This document shows positions 19,245-26,699 of a DNA stretch of 64,000 nt, in pieces. Positions within the stretch are counted from its first letter, which is position 1. Each line of letters starts with the position of its first letter. The notes under the pieces were generated by a model, which saw nothing but the letters and a program-made list of their open reading frames with translations, had not been told where the DNA came from and did no database searches. Position numbers and translations under genes: made by a program. The stretch comes from Taibaiella lutea (GTDB lineage: Bacteria > Bacteroidota > Bacteroidia > Chitinophagales > Chitinophagaceae). The stretch covers positions 1,329,990-1,393,989 of the forward strand of contig NZ_VWSH01000001.1 in the NCBI RefSeq assembly GCF_008629695.1. Direction: 5' to 3'.

Positions 19245-20507
19245 TTAATTAGTACCCCATGCACCAATGTAATTAGCCGGTGCAGGAGATGTATAAGTAG
19301 ATCCGTTTCCGAAGCTAAGGCCTGTACTTACGAAGAAAGATGTAAAGTTTGTCTTGCCATGACCAACTGCAGGAGAGCCTGATTGCAAATGGAAATCCCA
19401 TGAAGTATTGAATGCTGCGCTGCTCATATCATTGCTCAGCGGGAAATTGACAAACTTAGGATCATTAGCACCGACAACTGTAGAGATGATATCGTCAACA
19501 CCTGTTATAATATCTTCTGAAGGCTGGAACTGATCAACAGTAGTCTGATTATAACCGTAATACAAAGTGTTTCCAAATTTTGAAGCAGCGTTCTCTGTAT
19601 TTGTTTTATCTCTTTTGATACCGTAACGATCGTTTACCAATAAGTTGTTGTATAATTCAACAATTACACCTTTTTCCACCCAGATAGAACCGCCTTTAGT
19701 TGTTGCTCTTCTCCAGCCACAGTTAATGATGGTATTGTTATAACCGTAGATGTATGCGTTGATTGGACGATCACCTGAATTGGAAAGTTTTAATGCATTG
19801 GTATTCGGGCTATAAACTGTGTTGAAAGCAACATCGGCATGAACACCTGATTTGATGTTGATAGCATCACCGTTATCAAGGCCTGTTGTATAAATAGTGT
19901 TATGGTCAACAATTACACTACCACCTTCAATGTAAAAACCATCTTCACCAAAGTTACGAACAGTACAATGTGTAACTACAACTTTACCTGTACCGCCATA
20001 CCATAATACAGGAACACGGTCACCTGCTTCTGCTTTATAAAATTGAGCATTTACTGAAGCAGAGGCTTCTGTTGTAACATTTCCACCTTGTTCGATAATG
20101 CAATGATCCAGAAGGATTTCTCCGCAGGTAGGACCACCCATTATACCACCCCATTTCATGCCCCATGTACTTTTCTTATCATCATCAACCGTAAAAATAA
20201 CAGGTTCGGCATCGGTACCTACTGCATATAAATTACCTTTTACAAGGAATTCAGGTTTTGCCGTAGTATCGAATATTATTTTAGCGCCGGCTTCGATAGT
20301 CAATGTTTGTCCTTCAGGCACTATAACATCACCTGTGATATGGTATGTTCCGTCTTTAGCCCATGTACCTGATACGTTTCCGGAAAGAGCTGTATCAACC
20401 GGATTAACAGGATCCGGGTCAGGTGTTGTTTTGTCTTTTTTACTGCAGCTTGTCATCAATAAAGTGGCAGCTGTAATGGTCGTTAAGAATAATGGTAAAG
20501 TTTTCAT
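19245..20507 (-). CDS. Right-handed beta-helix lipoprotein
   Basis: The 420-residue protein has a lipoprotein signal (ATLLMTSCSKKD, Cys21). A Pro/Asp-rich linker follows, then beta-helix repeats (ITGDVIVPEGQTLTIEAGAKIIF, IEGGSVIVDHNTIY, AYIYGYNNTIINCGW). Similar folds occur in polysaccharide-binding or -cleaving proteins, but no catalytic signature was recognised. It lies 42 bp after the TonB receptor and 84 bp before the phytase, all on the minus strand. This position suggests it is the surface binding partner of the receptor, in the place a SusD-like protein would take. Confidence 0.75.
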   Translation of the reverse strand: MKTLPLFLTTITAATLLMTSCSKKDKTTPDPDPVNPVDTALSGNVSGTWAKDGTYHITGDVIVPEGQTLTIEAGAKIIFDTTAKPEFLVKGNLYAVGTDAEPVIFTVDDDKKSTWGMKWGGIMGGPTCGEILLDHCIIEQGGNVTTEASASVNAQFYKAEAGDRVPVLWYGGTGKVVVTHCTVRNFGEDGFYIEGGSVIVDHNTIYTTGLDNGDAINIKSGVHADVAFNTVYSPNTNALKLSNSGDRPINAYIYGYNNTIINCGWRRATTKGGSIWVEKGVIVELYNNLLVNDRYGIKRDKTNTENAASKFGNTLYYGYNQTTVDQFQPSEDIITGVDDIISTVVGANDPKFVNFPLSNDMSSAAFNTSWDFHLQSGSPAVGHGKTNFTSFFVSTGLSFGNGSTYTSPAPANYIGAWGTN

Positions 20508-20549
20508 TTTTGCTTTTTTAGAATAAATGTTTGTGATTTTGTGTTTATA

Positions 20550-23324
20550 TTATAATTTATATCGTAAGCCTATTAAATAGGAGCGTTGATAATAGTCGCG
20601 TTGTACAAGCGTATTGTCTTTCAGGTCTTGTCCGGGTGTATTGATATTTGATTTCTTAGGATCATAATTTGTCTTTCCTTTAATGAAGGTTTCCATCGGT
20701 GTATTCAGAATGTTGTTGACTTTGGCAAAAACCGCAAAGCCGTTATGAAATGATTTTTCCATTGAAAAATCCATTTGTATAAAAGCTTTCTGCCAGATAT
20801 CCCTGTCAATAAACTGCGAAACGGTTGCAATTCTTGAACCTGTGTAATTGCCTGCCAACTGGGCGTCCCATCCATGTTTTACATCTTTGTAAAGCAGCGA
20901 TAAATTAGCAATGTGTGCTGCCTGACCGTAAAGCGGTCTTGTCTGTTCCGGATAAATATTATGAGTGCCGGGAGAACCATCTGTATTGGCAACACGTTGT
21001 GCTTTGGTAGTCGTTATGGCTGAGTGAGTATAGGTATAGTTTCCTTTAAAGCCTATCTTATTGAAGAACTTTACGAAATCAAGTTCCAGCCCATAGTTAT
21101 TTGCAGTACCGTAGTTGGCGGGACCATAAAATTGGTCTTGTCCGCGGATAGGGTCGATTTGCAAAGTGAACTCAATAGGATTCTGGATGCGTTTATAGAA
21201 TGCACCTAACAGGAAGCTTTCTCCGGCATGAGGAAACAATTCATAACGCAGATCCACATTGTCTGCTACGGCATGTTTCAGGTTGTAATTGCCTCTTTCC
21301 TGATAATCTTCATTCACTATTTTGTAAGGAACTATTTCAGCAAAACCTGGACGATTAATACCTCTGAAGTAAGTAGCACGTAGATTGGCTTTTTCATTCA
21401 ATATATATTTGAAGTTCAGTGACGGCAATACATCTGTATAAATTTGCTTGCCATCAGGATGATCTTCTGTGATTGGGGGATACAACATATTGTAACCCTG
21501 ATCTGTATGCTCTACCCTTACGCCGCCTACCAATTCGATACGTTTGGTATAAATATTAAACTGAAAATAACCTGCTGCTATCTTTTCGGATGCCTGATAG
21601 GTCAATGCAGAGTTTACTGCACCGCCCGGGGTCGCAACAGTCCATTCAATCTGGTTGTAAGCATCAAAATCCGTACCATAACGCGCAAATTTATCAGCGG
21701 GGTTAAAACTATAATTGTTGAAGAAATTATCGCGGGCTTTATCTCTGTAGAGACCTCCTATTTTCAATTCAACAGGTATGTCTTTTATAGATTGCTTATA
21801 AGTAAGGTTAAGGTATCCGGCAATGTCGCGGTCGGAATTATGTTCCCATCTGCGTGTCATACCGGAAGGGAAGGTGACGTATTGCTGATCATGCAACTCA
21901 AAACCGCTCAGGGAAACTTCTGTGTTTTCGGGTCTTTCATTTGTGGCTTTGGAATATACAGCCGACCAATCGACCTTGAATTTATCAGTGAGCTGATGCT
22001 CGCCCTGCAAGGTGCTGTTGTATATATGCTGATTAGTCACCCTGGAACGTGTACTGAAACCAAGCGTAAAAGTATCTCCGCTTTGCCCGTAGCTCAATTC
22101 CTTACCGACTTCGTCTCTCACCTGAATATTGTTCAGGCCCATATAGGCATTATACCATTTCAGTTTATTACGGCTGTTCAGCCTGTAATCCAGTTTTACG
22201 TGCAGGCCGCTCCTTGTTTGCTGTTCAGAAAAAAATCTGTCACTCTTTTTGGTGATGCTTACAACACTGTAAGTATCCACCGTTTCCTGATCATATAATG
22301 TGCTGCTTGCCCCACGATAAGTGTTTTGATAACTTCCGGCTACGATTATGCCGAATTTGTTATTGAAATAGCGGTTACCGAATGAGAAACCTCCAATAAG
22401 ATTTGGCAAAGGTTTTTTGTTGGTATAATCTAATGGAGCTGAAGGAAAGTCGGTGGGTGCAGCCTGATACCTTTTACCGTTAATTTCCCAGGGGCTTGAG
22501 CTGTTGATGCCGCCGTTGTCGAATCCTTTAAAATCGTGGTCAAAAAATAATTCGCTGTAGCCTGTGGCAAGGTTTGCAGAAAATGACAATTGATTGGGAG
22601 CATCTTTCATTACCATATTGATGGCGCCGCCGATTGCATCGCCTTCCTGAGATGGCACCAGCGATTTATATACTTCCAGTCTATCGAGTAATTCTGCCGG
22701 AAAAAGATCGAGCGGAACGTATCTGTATTTGTTATCAGGACTCGGAATTTTCACACCATTTACCATAGTGTAGTTATATCTTTTATCCATGCCTCTCAAA
22801 ATGGCGTGCTGTCCGTCGCCATTACTGTTACGTTCGATAGAAACTCCGGAAACGCGTTGTATTACATTAGCAACTGTAATGTCGGGGGAGATTTGTATGG
22901 CTTTTGCAGAAACAATGTTCATTACCTGATCGGCCTTTTGTTCCATCCTGCGTGCGGTTTTTTCACTTCCGCCGTCCCTTTTATCACCAATAACCACTTC
23001 ATTCAACTGATGATCTGTTTTTTCGCTCATTGCTATTTCCAGTATCAACGGCTGTTCTCCTTCTATATGAATGTCTTGTTCATAAGGCGCACTGTTTATA
23101 TAGGTGACTACCAATATATAATCGCCATCGGGAATTTCATTCATTTCAAATGAACCATCCAGTCCTGCAACGGCATTGTAATTGTCATGATCTTTAATAT
23201 AAATGGTTGCACCAACCGCGGTTTCACCATTACTTTTTTCTGTTACCTTACCCTTGATGCTGCCCGCCATACATACTTGCGAGAGCAACATAACTGAAAG
23301 AAGAAGGTATAAAGATGACCTCAT
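20550..23324 (-). CDS. TonB-dependent receptor of the phytase operon
   Basis: The 924-residue outer-membrane receptor has a signal peptide (LYLLLSVMLLSQVCMAG) and a CarboxypepD_reg-like domain (IKGKVTEKSNGETAVGATIYI, residues 22-105). The plug follows (SPDITVANVIQRVSGVSIER, ILRGMDKRYNYTMVNGVKIPSPD, DAIGGAINMVMKDAP), then the barrel, ending in RDYYQRSYLIGLRYKL with a terminal hydrophobic residue. It is the first gene of the operon with the beta-helix lipoprotein and phytase, so I infer uptake of phytate or its breakdown products. A CACCTTTG box and CGTGAAC direct repeats lie upstream. Confidence 0.9.
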   Translation of the reverse strand: MRSSLYLLLSVMLLSQVCMAGSIKGKVTEKSNGETAVGATIYIKDHDNYNAVAGLDGSFEMNEIPDGDYILVVTYINSAPYEQDIHIEGEQPLILEIAMSEKTDHQLNEVVIGDKRDGGSEKTARRMEQKADQVMNIVSAKAIQISPDITVANVIQRVSGVSIERNSNGDGQHAILRGMDKRYNYTMVNGVKIPSPDNKYRYVPLDLFPAELLDRLEVYKSLVPSQEGDAIGGAINMVMKDAPNQLSFSANLATGYSELFFDHDFKGFDNGGINSSSPWEINGKRYQAAPTDFPSAPLDYTNKKPLPNLIGGFSFGNRYFNNKFGIIVAGSYQNTYRGASSTLYDQETVDTYSVVSITKKSDRFFSEQQTRSGLHVKLDYRLNSRNKLKWYNAYMGLNNIQVRDEVGKELSYGQSGDTFTLGFSTRSRVTNQHIYNSTLQGEHQLTDKFKVDWSAVYSKATNERPENTEVSLSGFELHDQQYVTFPSGMTRRWEHNSDRDIAGYLNLTYKQSIKDIPVELKIGGLYRDKARDNFFNNYSFNPADKFARYGTDFDAYNQIEWTVATPGGAVNSALTYQASEKIAAGYFQFNIYTKRIELVGGVRVEHTDQGYNMLYPPITEDHPDGKQIYTDVLPSLNFKYILNEKANLRATYFRGINRPGFAEIVPYKIVNEDYQERGNYNLKHAVADNVDLRYELFPHAGESFLLGAFYKRIQNPIEFTLQIDPIRGQDQFYGPANYGTANNYGLELDFVKFFNKIGFKGNYTYTHSAITTTKAQRVANTDGSPGTHNIYPEQTRPLYGQAAHIANLSLLYKDVKHGWDAQLAGNYTGSRIATVSQFIDRDIWQKAFIQMDFSMEKSFHNGFAVFAKVNNILNTPMETFIKGKTNYDPKKSNINTPGQDLKDNTLVQRDYYQRSYLIGLRYKL

Positions 23325-23349
23325 GATTGCGTTTGATTTTTTGTTGACG

Positions 23350-23381
23350 CAAAGGTGAATTGATTACTGAGGGAATGCAAA
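23350..23381 (-). promoter_or_regulatory. Candidate promoter of the TonB receptor-phytase operon
   Basis: On the minus strand, TTTG (23381-23378) and CACCTTTG (23357-23350) are separated by 20 bp. This matches the Bacteroidota -33/-7 layout except that the -7 box has C for T at its first base. Predicted initiation is near 23344, about 20 nt before the ATG at 23324. Confidence 0.5.
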
Positions 23382-23409
23382 TTTCAGGGGTTAACAAAAA
23401 GGAAGCAGC

Positions 23410-23438
23410 GTTACAAACGACGTGAACCAAGCGTGAAC
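23410..23438 (-). promoter_or_regulatory. Three 11-bp-phased repeats, candidate activator site
   Basis: Plus-strand CGTGAAC occurs at 23421-23427 and 23432-23438, with a weaker GTTACAA at 23410-23416, all in an 11-bp register. PhoB-type response regulators bind direct repeats with 11-bp spacing, and the operon encodes a phytase. Assignment as a Pho box is an inference. Confidence 0.4.
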
Positions 23439-23538
23439 AATAGCAACTTTATTACTTCAACTAATTGATTAACAAAGCATTTGGTTGTAACAAAAACGTC
23501 ATTAACTAATTGTTTCCGTAACATTACCTGAATATTAC

Positions 23539-25254
23539 CTAATTGAGCGCCTGCAAAAAAGAGCTTAAATTTTCGCCCTGATCAAGGTTTAATTTTTTGC
23601 GTAAACGATACCGTGCAACTCTCAAACTATCTAAGGAAATACCCAAAATAGTAGCCATATCATTGGAGTTGAGGTTCATTTTAAGCAATGAGACGAGCCT
23701 TATTTCAGAAGCGGTGAGGTCGGAAGCATATTGCTTCAGATTATTAAAAAAGGAAAAGTGAATCTGCTCAAATGTATTGCTGAATTCTTCCCAATATTTG
23801 TCGTTATTGAAGTTTTGGTTGATTTGCTGAATGATTTCGCGTATCGGTTTTTTCTGGTCGCGCTTATCTTCTTTGGCCATAACTTCTAACCTGCCTTTAA
23901 GGTTTTCCAGCAAATGGTTTTTCTGGATAATGTGCAAAGTATGGGTACTCAGTTCTTTTGTTTTGGTATCGATAAGTTGCTTGAGGGTTTCTTCTTCCAG
24001 ATCGCGGTTCTTTATTTCTGCAAAAAGCTTTTCCCTTTCCAGTTGCCTGTTCAGTATTTCTGTTTTAAGCTTTTCTTCTTCCAGTGTTTTTGCTTTTAAT
24101 TCTGCTTCATTAAGCTTGTTTTGCGTTTCTAGCATTTCACGTTCACGGTCGTGTACAAATTGTTCGTTTTTTATTTTAAGGCGTTGCCTGCTTATAATGG
24201 CTATTCCCAGGACAACCAATAAAACAATAACAATGATTACAGAAACGGTTACAATAATATTAATACGTTTTTCAAGTTGGAGTTTGCTAATTTCTTTATC
24301 TTTTTTATTGATATCATATTGTACTTGCAGGAATGCAATCTGATTATTGCTTTCTTCGGAATAGATTTCCAGCAATATTTTACGACTCAGTTCCAGATAA
24401 TAAAAAGCGCTGTCGTTGAGGTGCATTAAATTATATGCTTTACCGATATCGCGGTAAGCGGAACACATCTGATAACGATCTTTGTAAAGCTGGCTAAGTT
24501 GCAAAGCTTCCCTGCTGTACTGAAGACCGGTTTTAAAATCTCCTGTTTTGCGATGAATATCACCGATATTGTTCACAACTTCAATACGGCCCAACTGATT
24601 GCCTGCTGCGACATATAAATCATTTGCCTGACGGAAAAAGCTCAAAGCGGCGTCGTATTTTTCCAAATCTTCATCAATGCTTCCGAGGTTTTCGTATATT
24701 TTGGCAAGGCCGCTTTTATCATCTATGGAACGGTAATGCTGCAATGCGGTATTCTGATAATATAAGGCGCTGTCGTATTGTTGCTGTTTCTCAAATAAAT
24801 GACCTATTCTGCCATAGGTTTCTGCAATTCCTTGTTGATCACCGAGTTTTTTAAATATTATTATTGCTTTTTCATATTGCTCACGGGCGTTTTTCATATC
24901 CTTATTGTAGTAAAAAAGAATGCCCATTTCATTGGCGTTGTATGCAACATGTTTATATGCTTTCAGGTTTTCAAACAGCTTATCTGCCTGAAGGTAATAT
25001 TCGAAGGATTGGTCGAAATGACCGAGATGATAACATAAACTACCTAATTGCTGCAGGGTAATGGCGGCATTGAGTTTGTTTTTCTCCAGCAGTTGCGCGG
25101 GCAATGCGGTTTTTAGCCTTAAAAATTCACTGCTTACATTGGTATGCGGATTATTTTCAAAACGCTCTATATGTAGTTCTTTATCATCCTGGGCACGCAC
25201 CAGACAAGTGAGACAAAGCAGAAGGATTAGGATTGGTAATGAATTCTTAAACAT
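23539..25254 (-). CDS. TPR-containing transmembrane LuxR-type transcriptional regulator
   Basis: The 571-residue protein starts with a signal-like helix (ILILLLCLTCLVRAQ). About six tetratricopeptide repeats (residues 45-290) follow. One strong transmembrane helix comes next (IIVTVSVIIVIVLLVVLGIAI, near 331-352), then a long charged coiled coil (about 360-450), and finally a helix-turn-helix (LTASEIRLVSLLKMNLNSND, MATILGISLDSLRVARYRLRKKLN). Such proteins sense a periplasmic signal through the TPRs and bind DNA in the cytoplasm. It lies 214 bp upstream of the TonB-phytase operon on the same strand. It could regulate that operon, but nothing in the sequence proves this. Confidence 0.85.
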   Translation of the reverse strand: MFKNSLPILILLLCLTCLVRAQDDKELHIERFENNPHTNVSSEFLRLKTALPAQLLEKNKLNAAITLQQLGSLCYHLGHFDQSFEYYLQADKLFENLKAYKHVAYNANEMGILFYYNKDMKNAREQYEKAIIIFKKLGDQQGIAETYGRIGHLFEKQQQYDSALYYQNTALQHYRSIDDKSGLAKIYENLGSIDEDLEKYDAALSFFRQANDLYVAAGNQLGRIEVVNNIGDIHRKTGDFKTGLQYSREALQLSQLYKDRYQMCSAYRDIGKAYNLMHLNDSAFYYLELSRKILLEIYSEESNNQIAFLQVQYDINKKDKEISKLQLEKRINIIVTVSVIIVIVLLVVLGIAIISRQRLKIKNEQFVHDREREMLETQNKLNEAELKAKTLEEEKLKTEILNRQLEREKLFAEIKNRDLEEETLKQLIDTKTKELSTHTLHIIQKNHLLENLKGRLEVMAKEDKRDQKKPIREIIQQINQNFNNDKYWEEFSNTFEQIHFSFFNNLKQYASDLTASEIRLVSLLKMNLNSNDMATILGISLDSLRVARYRLRKKLNLDQGENLSSFLQALN

Positions 25255-25353
25255 AATTTAATGCATTATTTTCCATAAAATCAGGAAAACGGATAATGCA
25301 AAGAACGGAATTCAATATTATGTAAAGGTTAAGAGGGGATGACTGTATTCAGG

Positions 25354-25566
25354 CTATTGGGTTCTTAAAGGTTTTAGCAGATATTCAAGGCCATTGAGCT
25401 TTATTTCGTACATGGTTTCCAAAAGCATACCGAGTTTACCTTTGGGAAATCCTTTTTGCCTGTACCATACAAGGTAAGGTTCAGGTAAATCGGCAATGAC
25501 TCTGTCTTTATATTTACCGAAAGGCATTTTGAAATGAACGAGTTCGAGCAGGATTTCGGAATTCAT
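25354..25566 (-). CDS. DUF3820 family small protein
   Basis: The 70-residue protein contains MPFGKYKDRVIADLPEPYL and WYRQKGFPKGKLGMLLETMYEIK, the hallmarks of DUF3820. Family members are sometimes annotated as quorum-sensing-regulated virulence factors, but their biochemical role is not established. It sits between the TPR regulator and an unrelated 99-residue gene, apparently as a single gene. Confidence 0.85.
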   Translation of the reverse strand: MNSEILLELVHFKMPFGKYKDRVIADLPEPYLVWYRQKGFPKGKLGMLLETMYEIKLNGLEYLLKPLRTQ

Positions 25567-25681
25567 GGGTTAAATAAAGCAGTTATATCAATTATAAATT
25601 AAACAATTCAATCAATAGCAGACAGAGGTTATTGAAATGCTTCGTGCCTCATCATTCTGCCTGGGCGTTGAATTTTTCGGT

Positions 25682-25755
25682 ATGCACCTTAAAACTTCCG
25701 CACAGGTCTTGCATCTTTACGCATGCACGTTAGAACTTTCCGCACAGGTTTTGTA
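25682..25755. repeat. Imperfect direct repeat pair (about 33 bp, 41-bp period)
   Basis: Two copies at 25682-25713 and 25723-25755 share ATGCAC, AACTT, CCGCACAGGT and TTG blocks in the same order. They lie in the 193-bp gap between the DUF3820 gene and the 99-residue gene, ending 5 bp before the latter's stop codon. No function is evident. Confidence 0.65.
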
Positions 25756-25759
25756 GCGA

Positions 25760-26059
25760 TTATTCCAACTCTGTCACTGAATCACTGATTTCGTAATAAA
25801 ACCAATCTTCAAACAAATCAATATTAAGAGGTTTCGGCCATTTTGCCTCATTGTCTGTGATATTTTCCAACTCGGCTTTAAATATTTGCTTAAAATACTT
25901 TTCTAACAGCAGGTCAGGATCATCAAATTCAACTTTAACAAGATAGGTACTTGATTCTCCCAGCATATTTTCTTCCATTGGTAGCTCGGGGAAAATTTTA
26001 TTGTTCCAGTCAATGAATGGCTTCTTGTAGGAAATTGTAATGGCGCTTTTATATATCAT
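25760..26059 (-). CDS. Conserved hypothetical protein (99 aa)
   Basis: The small soluble acidic protein has no signal peptide or membrane helix. A patterned stretch (YLVKVEFDDPDLLLEKYFKQ, IFKAELENITDNEAKWP, LFEDWFYYEISDSV) with conserved-looking Trp and Phe suggests a genuine folded family, which I believe recurs in Bacteroidota without known function. It lies downstream of the broken toxin-antitoxin pair on the same strand. Confidence 0.7.
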   Translation of the reverse strand: MIYKSAITISYKKPFIDWNNKIFPELPMEENMLGESSTYLVKVEFDDPDLLLEKYFKQIFKAELENITDNEAKWPKPLNIDLFEDWFYYEISDSVTELE

Positions 26060-26129
26060 TCTGTGTTTTTCGGATTGTGTTTCTAAATAATAAATGGCAG
26101 GTTTCAGTTGACATTCTTTTCTGAGAATT

Positions 26130-26340
26130 TTACAATTTAACTGTATTCCTTTTTATCCATGATAGAATATCATCAAAAGAGATTCTACCTGAAGCAATTT
26201 CTATAATTAAATTATATAAATCATCGCCAAGGTCTTTCAATACTGGATTTTACGCCTTCGATGTCTCTGATACCCGATGCACCGCCATAATCAGTAATAC
26301 TCAATTCATGCAGTAGCAGGATATCCTTAATATCAATCAT
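26130..26340 (-). pseudogene. doc: Frameshifted, truncated Fic/Doc-type toxin remnant
   Basis: The first frame (26340-26221) reads MIDIKDILLLHELSITDYGG, then ASGIRDIEGVKSSIERPW, and stops at TGA. This matches the start of Doc-type toxins. An adjacent frame (26249-26130) continues with LGDDLYNLIIEIAS, matching the following Doc segment of the GxDLYPTIIEKAA type. It then diverges into SGRISFDDILSWIKRNTVKL and stops. The catalytic HPFxxGNKR Fic motif is missing, so the toxin should be inactive. Its ATG overlaps the antitoxin stop in an ATGA arrangement, typical of toxin-antitoxin operons. Confidence 0.65.
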
Positions 26341-26528
26341 TCTGCCAGGCGTTTAAGTACGTCGCCATATTCCTGCTTAATAGCAGCATAATGAGAGGCC
26401 AAATTTGCTTTTTGTTTATCGTTTTCATTCAGATGAGAAAGATAATCCAATACTTCTTTGAGTTCATCTTCCCGTTCTATAGCTTCAATCTGTTTGATAG
26501 CTAAAGCTTTCATTTCTTCAACACTCAT
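26337..26528 (-). CDS. Antitoxin of the decayed Doc-type module
   Basis: The 63-residue helical, acidic protein (MSVEEMKALAIKQIEAIERE, ELKEVLDYLSHLNENDKQK) has the form of the small antitoxins encoded just upstream of Doc toxins in Bacteroidota. Its TGA overlaps the toxin-remnant ATG by 3 bp of ATGA. Because the toxin lacks its catalytic motif, this antitoxin is either an orphan or protects against a toxin encoded elsewhere. Confidence 0.65.
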   Translation of the reverse strand: MSVEEMKALAIKQIEAIEREDELKEVLDYLSHLNENDKQKANLASHYAAIKQEYGDVLKRLAE

Positions 26529-26561
26529 AAATTTATTCTGTTTGAGTCAAAATTAATCAAA

Positions 26562-26587
26562 AAAGACGTGGTTCTCACCACGTCTTT
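26562..26587 (-). terminator. Intrinsic terminator of the RND efflux operon
   Basis: AAAGACGTGGT (26562-26572) and ACCACGTCTTT (26577-26587) form a perfect 11-bp stem with a 4-nt loop. On the minus strand a T-run follows directly. It lies about 110 bp past the permease stop. Confidence 0.85.
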
Positions 26588-26624
26588 CAACTCTTATTTA
26601 ATAAAGATGGATTTTACCGCTCGT

Positions 26625-26664
26625 TATTGTCAATGGGTTTTACCTATTGTCGATGGGTTCTACC
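26625..26664. repeat. Two tandem 20-bp repeats
   Basis: TATTGTCAATGGGTTTTACC (26625-26644) is followed directly by TATTGTCGATGGGTTCTACC (26645-26664), with two differences. A partial relative GATGGATTTTACC lies at 26607-26619. The repeats fall between the permease stop and its terminator, so they would be in the 3' UTR. Confidence 0.75.
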
Positions 26665-26699
26665 TATCGCTTTTTTTGTCTTCCACCCTTTCAGGGTTC

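Noticed and set aside
21444-22298. A 284-codon plus-strand frame opposite the TonB receptor
   Set aside because: It lies wholly inside a well-supported gene and shows no domain; an antisense shadow.
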